This document shows, in pieces, positions 34,160 through 39,828 of a stretch of 39,828 bases of DNA. How positions within the stretch are numbered: the first letter of the stretch is position 1; each line of letters opens with the position of its first letter. The stretch comes from Verrucomicrobiota bacterium (GTDB lineage: Bacteria; Verrucomicrobiota; Verrucomicrobiia; Verrucomicrobiales; Akkermansiaceae), in the NCBI GenBank assembly GCA_030835305.1, contig JAURPJ010000024.1, positions 1 to 39,828 of the forward strand, given 5' to 3'. The notes under the pieces are model-generated. The model was not told where the DNA came from and did no database searches. It saw only the letters and a program-made list of their open reading frames with translations. Both the position numbers and the translations under genes were made by a program.

Positions 34160-35031
34160 TAAATACTCGCAATCACGATGAAGGCTACAATCAGGGATAC
34201 CACCGCTTCAAGCAAGCCAAGCCCCCAGTTGCGGTCCTTCTGTAACTCGGCCGAAAGCGAAACCTTGCCGGAAAAAATCAAGTGCACCACGAGCCGGAAA
34301 AGCCCCAGAACAATGACGTAGCCAAATGCCAGAAAGACCACGGTCGGAAGGGCATCATACCGCATTTTGGCATTTCCAAGCAACAATGCGAAAGCGAGGA
34401 GCGACCCGCCAAAGGCCAGGCCCACGGCCGGATTGTCTTTCTCCAATTCGCCATGCAAATCAAGCCCCGCAGCTTTGGGATAAACCTTGGAATATAGAAG
34501 GAATAAGACCTGCCCGACCACAAAGTAAATTAGAGTCAGCCAAGGCTCGCCGAGATCGACCGGCTCAATCTGCTCGCTGAGAGATGCCCGAATCAGAATC
34601 GCCGTTCCCAGAAAACTCGCCGCCTCAACGACTGCGAGTCCCGCATTGCGATCTTCCAAAATCTCTTTGCGGTTTTTGAAGTTGGGGAAGATGACGAAAT
34701 CATTTACCAAGAGCGTTCCAACTAGGAGAACAAGCGAACCCGCGGTCCAGATAATCGAGCTCACTAGCTCTTGGCCCCAGGTAAAATCATCCGGCGAGGG
34801 AGACTGTATTACCGAAGCTATCACCACTCCCAGCGCCGCTATAAACCCGCCGTAAGAAATGGCAAAGGCGGGGTTGTCCTTCTCGGCCAGCTGCTGGGAA
34901 AGGCTCACCTTGCGGAGAACGACGTAAGCCTGGCTGCCAATCCAGAGAAAGACAATCGCCTTAACAAGATAGATCCAAATGGTCCACTCGGAGAATTCAC
35001 CGGGAAACTGGAAATCAAAAAGAGTTTTCAT
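34159..35031 (-). CDS. tandem DUF350 (YjfL-like) membrane protein
   Basis: 290 residues from ATG 35031 (MKTLFDFQFPGEFSEW); the frame runs on upstream into the lipoprotein gene but that part is Pro/Val-rich and overlaps it. About eight membrane segments form two DUF350-like halves (about 20-150 and 160-290). Family-like repeats recur: SQQLAEKDNPAFAISYGGF and, in the second half, HGELEKDNPAVGLAFGGS, and EDRNAGLAVVEA versus KDRNWGLGLLEA. Single DUF350 proteins have about 130 residues, so this is a duplicated form. The function is unknown; the family recurs in envelope-stress neighbourhoods with polyamine enzymes or PspA. Confidence 0.88.
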   Translation of the reverse strand: MKTLFDFQFPGEFSEWTIWIYLVKAIVFLWIGSQAYVVLRKVSLSQQLAEKDNPAFAISYGGFIAALGVVIASVIQSPSPDDFTWGQELVSSIIWTAGSLVLLVGTLLVNDFVIFPNFKNRKEILEDRNAGLAVVEAASFLGTAILIRASLSEQIEPVDLGEPWLTLIYFVVGQVLFLLYSKVYPKAAGLDLHGELEKDNPAVGLAFGGSLLAFALLLGNAKMRYDALPTVVFLAFGYVIVLGLFRLVVHLIFSGKVSLSAELQKDRNWGLGLLEAVVSLIVAFIVIASI

Positions 35032-35053
35032 AATCGTGGTCGAAGTGATGGGG

Positions 35054-35893
35054 CTATTTACCCCCGCCAAAGGAACTTCCGGAACGGGAGGAACTGCGGA
35101 AACTTCCGGAGCTGGAAGAACTGCTACGGGAGCCAAACCCTCCACTGCGGATGGCCTTGGAAGGATTACGGGCCTGAAAGGATTTTTGGCTGGCGGTCGG
35201 ATTCCGAAGCGGTGCCTTAATCTTACTCGAGGTCCGCGACTTATTTGGGGAAGCGCCGGATCCTTTGAAGACCGGGGTTTTCGAGGTGGTTACACTCGCG
35301 GTGTTAATCCTGCCCACTCTGGAGCGGTAACTATCACGATCAAGCGGAGCGGAACGACTGTAGCTCGGGGGATAGTTTCCATAGCCCCACCCTGAACGGT
35401 ACGGTTGGTGGGACGAAAAAAGATAACTCATCATGAGGAAGTCGCCAACTCCGAAACCGCGATGGTAATAGTGATTATTTCCGTAGATTTGGCTGTTCCC
35501 GTGCGTCTGCGCCCGGTGACCGCCATTGCCATCTTCGGTGATCTCGATCGTCGCCAGTTCCTGCACATCATCGGGACCAAGCTCGGTCGTGAGCGAAAAC
35601 CCCCGCACCTCCCCGGAGGAATATTCGGACACCTTGACATAGTCGATCGTATTGTCCTCGTTCAAGTCGAGGTTACAAATCCGTGGGTCCCCCGAGTTGA
35701 TTCTCTTCTCCAGATCTTCGGCATTCTTGACCTCCTTCAGCAAAGCGGTCACCGCCTTGAGGTCCAGGCCATCGGCCGCTTCCGAAGTCACGGTCATATT
35801 AACGTTCTGGTTCACGTCATCTCCGCACGAGACCAGCAACGGGCTCAGCGCTGTCGCGAAGATGAGACTTAAATTAAGGGGGAGTGATTTCAT
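35054..35893 (-). CDS. lipoprotein with Gly/Ser-rich tail, polyamine module
   Basis: 279 residues. The signal peptide ends in the lipobox LLVSC (lipidated Cys about 22). A compact domain (about 25-120) contains DLNEDNTIDYVKVSEY, similar in pattern to a short calcium loop. A Tyr/His/Gly-rich stretch (GNNHYYHRGFGVGDF) follows, and the last ~100 residues are low-complexity, basic and Ser/Gly-rich, ending SGSSFGGGK. In firmicute DUF350/SpeD clusters a lipoprotein with a similar tail (DUF4247) occupies this slot; I did not recognise that domain itself, so the parallel is positional. It starts 15 bp after the aminopropyltransferase stop. Confidence 0.82.
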   Translation of the reverse strand: MKSLPLNLSLIFATALSPLLVSCGDDVNQNVNMTVTSEAADGLDLKAVTALLKEVKNAEDLEKRINSGDPRICNLDLNEDNTIDYVKVSEYSSGEVRGFSLTTELGPDDVQELATIEITEDGNGGHRAQTHGNSQIYGNNHYYHRGFGVGDFLMMSYLFSSHQPYRSGWGYGNYPPSYSRSAPLDRDSYRSRVGRINTASVTTSKTPVFKGSGASPNKSRTSSKIKAPLRNPTASQKSFQARNPSKAIRSGGFGSRSSSSSSGSFRSSSRSGSSFGGGK

Positions 35894-35908
35894 CGCTTAT
35901 GAAAAATT

Positions 35909-37582
35909 TTAGGGGGATTCCTTCCAGGCCCGCAAGTAGTGACGGAAAATGGCCGGATCGTCCAGAGTGGTTATATCCTCTGATGAGGATTTCAAGAAAC
36001 CAGGGGCAAAAACAAGAGCCGCTCCGAGGGTTTCACCATTGAGATAACGGGTCGGAATCTCGAAGCCGGTGAGACGACCCAGCTTTTGAGCCAATTCCTC
36101 CGGAGTCGTTTGATCCGAAGACGTACTCACCCACCAACCCCAGTCACCAAAAGAGGGAATGTTTGCGTGAAGAGGAACGGTCGCAAATCCGGCCGCTTCC
36201 ATCGTCCGCCCAATGCAAAGGAAAGCCTCCCGCGCGTGCCAAGGCGAGGTCGATTGCTGGATAATCAAACCTCCTTCCTTCAACAACCCGCGCAATTGCC
36301 CGTAAAAGGCAAGACCGTAAAGTTTCGCCAACCCGGGGGAGGAAGGATCCGGAAAGTCGAGAATAACCACGTCGAATCGCCCCTCCGCTTCCGCCACATA
36401 GCGCGAAGCATCCTGATGCACGATTTCCACCTCGGGAAGCTCGACCGAATCCCCGAGAAAACGTTCCGAGCGATCAGGCATCAGCGTCGATTTCGTCTCG
36501 CCGGTTCCGCTCGCCGGAACGATTCGTAACTGAACCCTGGCATCCGAAAACGCCCCCTCATTCATCCGTACCATATCCTCGTGACTTGCCGACATCTTCG
36601 TCATGAAGGGATCCAGATCCACCAAGGTGACTTCCTTCACCGCCGGATATTTCAGCACTTCCCGCAGGGCCAGGCCGTCACCTCCGCCCAGAATCAAAAC
36701 CCTTTCTCGACTCTTGCTCAGCGCCATCGCCGGATGAGTCAAAAGCTCATGGTAAATGTATTCGTCGTTCTGCGAGAACTGCAAATGCCCGTTGATGTAG
36801 CAGCGCAAATTCCCCTTCTCTGACTTGGTGAGAACGATCCGCTGGTAGGGGGAAGTCGCGGTGTAAACGACCTGATCCCGGTAGAGCGATTGCTCCGCAT
36901 CCAGCGCCCATTCCTTGCACTTGGTGAAGCCCACCACACACCCCGCCAAAGCCACTGGAATAAGAATAATCCAGACCCGGCCAAACCGCGATTGCCGGCG
37001 AAAAATCACCACGCAAATCAGAGCTCCGCTTAGTGTGATCAAGGCCAAAATCAGCGCCGTTTCGGTGATCGAAAATTTTGGGATCAAAAGAAAGGTCCAA
37101 AACAGTCCGCCCAACAAAGCCCCGGCATAATCCATTCTCAAAACCTTGCCTATGTTTTTCCGCATCGCCGGCATGAACGACTCGTTGAGCCGCGTGATGA
37201 GCGGAATCTCAAGACCAATCAAGAGTCCACAAAAAGAGATCAGGCCGTAGTGGACCAAGGAAAAATTCAGCGGATAAAACGCGAAGGTTTGAATGAAAAA
37301 AAGCGGCCCGAAGCCACCCAGCAGCGCGAGCACAATCTGCGAACCCGCCAACATATCGACCAGCCAACGATCGGGTAATCGTTGCTGGATCTCCGCACCC
37401 AACCCCATGAAGAACAGCATCACGGCGATGACCAACGCCCACTGTTGCACCGAGTTCCCGAGGAGGTCGGACGACACCTTGCTCAAAGTATATTCATAGG
37501 CGATCCCGCACCCTCCCATCACAAAGATGGCGAGTCCAAGGATCCACCCCTTCAGCGCATCGCTCCCCTCTTTCACGGACAC
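35909..37582 (-). CDS. membrane-anchored polyamine aminopropyltransferase (spermidine synthase-like)
   Basis: 557 residues. The N-terminal half has about seven membrane segments (about 12-230), beginning AIFVMGGCGIAYEYTLSKV, as in the long membrane-bound branch of the family. The C-terminal half is the catalytic domain: SPYQRIVLTKSE, HLQFSQNDEYIYHELLTHPA, the AdoMet-type loop LILGGGDGLALREV (near 296-309), DLDPFMT, and the catalytic DFPDPSSPGLAKLY. The expected reaction is transfer of aminopropyl from decarboxylated AdoMet to putrescine or another amine. First gene of the operon whose last gene is speD. The membrane domain places the reaction at the cytoplasmic membrane. Confidence 0.93.
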   Translation of the reverse strand: MSVKEGSDALKGWILGLAIFVMGGCGIAYEYTLSKVSSDLLGNSVQQWALVIAVMLFFMGLGAEIQQRLPDRWLVDMLAGSQIVLALLGGFGPLFFIQTFAFYPLNFSLVHYGLISFCGLLIGLEIPLITRLNESFMPAMRKNIGKVLRMDYAGALLGGLFWTFLLIPKFSITETALILALITLSGALICVVIFRRQSRFGRVWIILIPVALAGCVVGFTKCKEWALDAEQSLYRDQVVYTATSPYQRIVLTKSEKGNLRCYINGHLQFSQNDEYIYHELLTHPAMALSKSRERVLILGGGDGLALREVLKYPAVKEVTLVDLDPFMTKMSASHEDMVRMNEGAFSDARVQLRIVPASGTGETKSTLMPDRSERFLGDSVELPEVEIVHQDASRYVAEAEGRFDVVILDFPDPSSPGLAKLYGLAFYGQLRGLLKEGGLIIQQSTSPWHAREAFLCIGRTMEAAGFATVPLHANIPSFGDWGWWVSTSSDQTTPEELAQKLGRLTGFEIPTRYLNGETLGAALVFAPGFLKSSSEDITTLDDPAIFRHYLRAWKESP

Positions 37583-37698
37583 AGCCTAGCCATGAAATGC
37601 CCAAGCTCAATCCGTTCTCCATGGAATCGAGTGTTAATTATCCAAAAAACTCCCTTTTCATCTTCAATTCATCTTCAATCTGCAACCATCCCTCCGTG

Positions 37699-38844
37699 AT
37701 GAAAAAACTTCTCCCTCTCATTCTTCCCTCACTCATGGTTTTGAGCAGTTCACTCTATGGACAACGCCAGCCCCCTCCGGGCCCGCCCCCCGGGGGAGGA
37801 AGACCACCACGCGGCGAGCGCCCGCACCGCCGGATTGAGCAGCAGCCTGAAGCGAACGAACAGGAACAGCGAAGACGACCCCGAGGACAACGAGGAGGTG
37901 GCCCGCGCCCTGAAAATCTCACCGAGTCAGATGCCGACCTCGGAACCGCCGGCATCGCCTGGTATCCGATTTTGGAAGATGGATTGGCCGAAGCCAGGCG
38001 CACCAACAAGCCCATCCTCTTCATGGCCGTCGCTTCCCAATGCGGCGGCATCCCGGGTGTCTTTTGACCCGGCTACACCGCCACGCAGAACCGTGAGTTC
38101 AGCAATCCAAAAGTCATCGAAGCCACCCGCGATTTTGTCTGCATCCGCATCGACTCCTATGAGAGCGAAGAGGCTCAAAAAATCGTTCGCGGTTACCTCA
38201 ACGGTCGCTTTGAAAACACCGCCTTTTGCCTCCTTTCGCCGGACGGAAAAAAGAAGCTTTCGCGGAGCAGCCGCGGGCCCAACCAGGTTCTCGGAGGCGA
38301 CCTTGTGAGAGCCTTTGGAGAAATCGCCGACGACTACAAAAGGAAAGGCAAAGCCGAAAAAGCAGCAGTCCCTGATTTCCCTAACTTCCGCCTCGGTCTC
38401 AATGTTTCCTCCGCCGACCAGCGGATCATAGTCCTAATCACAGGCACCGAAAAGGAACTTAATGCCGCCCGCAACTCCCTTCCCTCAACAAGCAACGATC
38501 CTGAGATCATTGGTAAATTTCACTATGACTTTGAAACCGATCCCCATACCTGGACCGGGATTCTCACAGGCGACCGATCAAAATCAGGCATCAAAATCAT
38601 CGTCCCGGACACTTACGGGCAGAAAGGAAAGATCGTGAAGTCGCTTCCCCTCGACACCAACGCGAATGACCTCAAAACAGCGCTCCTGAAAGCGAATAAA
38701 ACTTTTGCGGAAACCACCCCGAAAAAGAACTACCAAAGCCACGTTCAACAAGGACGTCGCCAGGGCATCAACTGGACCATGCCCATGAAATTTGGCGAGG
38801 ATCGCGATGGCGACGGCAAGATCGATCACCGCGGAGGACGCTAA
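37699..38844 (+). CDS. secreted thioredoxin-like-fold protein with an in-frame TGA (selenocysteine, readthrough or nonsense)
   Basis: One frame of 382 codons from ATG 37699 to TAA, interrupted only by TGA at 38065-38067. A signal peptide is followed by a Pro/Arg-rich linker (GPPPGGGRPPRGERPHRR and onward), then a thioredoxin-like domain starting IAWYPILEDGLAEARRTNKP with QCGGIPGVF before the TGA and PGYTATQNREFSNPKVIEAT after it. The frame is intact for another 258 codons, ending with the calcium-type DRDGDGKIDHRGGR. No CxxC is visible; the TGA falls in the active-site region of the domain. A short hairpin (CACG/CGTG, 38082-38095) lies after the TGA. In this decay-rich region a plain nonsense change is the simplest view. 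Confidence 0.7.
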
Positions 38845-38876
38845 GGCACCTGCCCCTCTCAAATCAAAATCAATTC

Positions 38877-38909
38877 AGCGGCCGGAACGATAGGTTCCGG
38901 TCGCTTTTC
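38877..38909. terminator. bidirectional Rho-independent terminator between convergent genes
   Basis: GCGGCCGGAAC (38878-38888) pairs with GTTCCGGTCGC (38894-38904), 11 bp with one G-T pair and a 5-nt loop, followed by TTTT. It sits between the thioredoxin-like gene and the MFS gene; the A/T-poor left side makes it better for the plus strand. Confidence 0.85.
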
Positions 38910-38919
38910 ATTCCCTCGG

Positions 38920-39828
38920 TCACTTGGTGATTTTCTTGGGAAACCGCAGAATTTTAGCAATGATGAGAAAGACCAGGAATGCTGCCAAAAATGCCCACGG
39001 CTGCCATTCCAGAGTCCACGTGAGAGCTTCATCATCAGTCTTTCCAAATTCACGTCTCTGGAAGGAAACCGTGCCGGCAAACACCAAACTTGCCGTTCCA
39101 TAACCAATATTAAAAAGAAGCCCCTTCACGCTGAGCACGGTCGCCCGCTGGCTCGAATCTGCGAGACCATTCAGATAACGACTCATCAAAAATCCCAGAT
39201 GAGACATTCCCACCATCACTCCGATCCCCGGGAGCACCCCCCAGTAAGTCCAGGCCTGACCCAGCAAGTAGAGACAGAGCAGGGACCACCCCGCCGTCAT
39301 TACAAAATTGGTGAGAGGCGCGTACATGCTCACCAAGTAACGCGAGAGGCGCGGAGTATAGATTCCAAGCAGCGCCGCACCGGCCGCAATTAATCCAAAG
39401 GTATAAGTTGGAATCTCAATCAAACGATAATACTCGCTGTTGATCGTTGCGAAGTTCCGCACCACTCCGTCAATGAGAAGTCCTCCGATTACGATCAAAA
39501 TCGCCGCCTTCGTCGTGAAGACCCATTTGGCAGCTCTCCACGTCTGCCACAGAATCGCCGTAAACCCTGCCGCTTGGTCTCCCTCTTTGACCTCACGGAA
39601 TTGGAGTGAAACGATAAAAGCGGCCACTGCCTGCACCAGGCAAAAGACAATGGGAAGACGATGTGCGATCTCCACATCAAGCCCAACCGCTCCCGCATCA
39701 TAAACCAAGGCACCCACCACCATCGCCACCACCATGGCGCTCGATCGAAGTTTGAAGGTGGTCTCCAGCACTTCATCCCAATCCTCCTCCTTCTCCAGGC
39801 TGTCAAATGCCAGAGCTTCATCCGCACC
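38920..39828 (-). CDS. MFS-type membrane transporter (5' end cut by window)
   Basis: The frame enters from the right edge and runs about 302 residues to the stop at 38920. It holds roughly eight hydrophobic segments (for example AMVVAMVVGALVYDAGAVGL, LIVIGGLLIDGVV, YTFGLIAAGAALLGIYTPRL), with a cytoplasmic loop carrying the acidic EEDWDEVLETTFKLR near the window edge. This order fits the C-terminal two thirds of a major facilitator protein. The substrate cannot be inferred. The apparent internal start near 39771 is a GTG within the loop and is not a true start. Confidence 0.8.
   Translation of the reverse strand, partial: GADEALAFDSLEKEEDWDEVLETTFKLRSSAMVVAMVVGALVYDAGAVGLDVEIAHRLPIVFCLVQAVAAFIVSLQFREVKEGDQAAGFTAILWQTWRAAKWVFTTKAAILIVIGGLLIDGVVRNFATINSEYYRLIEIPTYTFGLIAAGAALLGIYTPRLSRYLVSMYAPLTNFVMTAGWSLLCLYLLGQAWTYWGVLPGIGVMVGMSHLGFLMSRYLNGLADSSQRATVLSVKGLLFNIGYGTASLVFAGTVSFQRREFGKTDDEALTWTLEWQPWAFLAAFLVFLIIAKILRFPKKITK

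Noticed and set aside
37699-38844. General TGA recoding in this organism
   Set aside because: Several intact genes here end in TGA (regulator, hflK, desaturase), so TGA is a normal stop; only a site-specific event could apply at 38065.

Overview
The window looks like a chromosome segment of a Verrucomicrobiota bacterium, or a close relative in the PVC group. The evidence is the gene content: Cys-type sulfatases, BNR sialidases, PEP-CTERM and CotH/lamin-tail secreted proteins, SGNH hydrolases, a Planctomycetes/Verrucomicrobia-type nitroreductase, and pieces of DUF1501, DUF1553, Gfo/Idh and PHM-like genes. No rRNA or phylogenetic marker is present, so the assignment rests on families only. Both ends cut genes: an MBL-fold hydrolase on the left and an MFS transporter on the right.

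Layout. 1-4220: YycJ-like hydrolase, tRNA-Leu(UAG), the tail of a DUF1553 gene, an SMP-30 lactonase with a FadR-type regulator, a broken nitroreductase, and glnB behind a near-perfect sigma-54 promoter. 4220-11780: a decayed sialidase/PIG-L/sulfatase operon in which only the sulfatase is intact, an EEP-fold phosphoesterase, hflK-hflC, a broken surface-protein tail, an intact sialidase and a DUF1501 tail. 12019-15056: a tightly spaced three-gene operon of a fatty acid hydroxylase/sterol desaturase, a small membrane-anchored protein, and an unusual HTTM-DCC-YiiX-like fusion. 15053-31270: secreted and catabolic genes, comprising a PEP-CTERM protein, two SGNH paralogues, a 1857-residue CotH/lamin-tail protein, a GntP permease, a second sulfatase and purC, mixed with gene debris. 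31444-37582: a six-gene minus-strand operon (aminopropyltransferase, lipoprotein, double DUF350 protein, unknown soluble protein, K+ channel with RCK domain, AdoMet decarboxylase) preceded by a divergent thioredoxin-like gene that carries an in-frame TGA.

Two themes stand out. The first is the polyamine/DUF350/K+ channel operon, a complete and compact module whose purpose is not established; parts of it are known from other bacterial envelope-stress neighbourhoods. The second is heavy gene decay. I count about a dozen fragments or multiply broken genes in 40 kb, with both nonsense changes and indels. A short dispersed repeat with the core AAAGCAAATTCCTAGCAA lies at or near the edges of several fragments.

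All functional calls are from reading protein motifs and family resemblance by eye. No alignment or database search was run.
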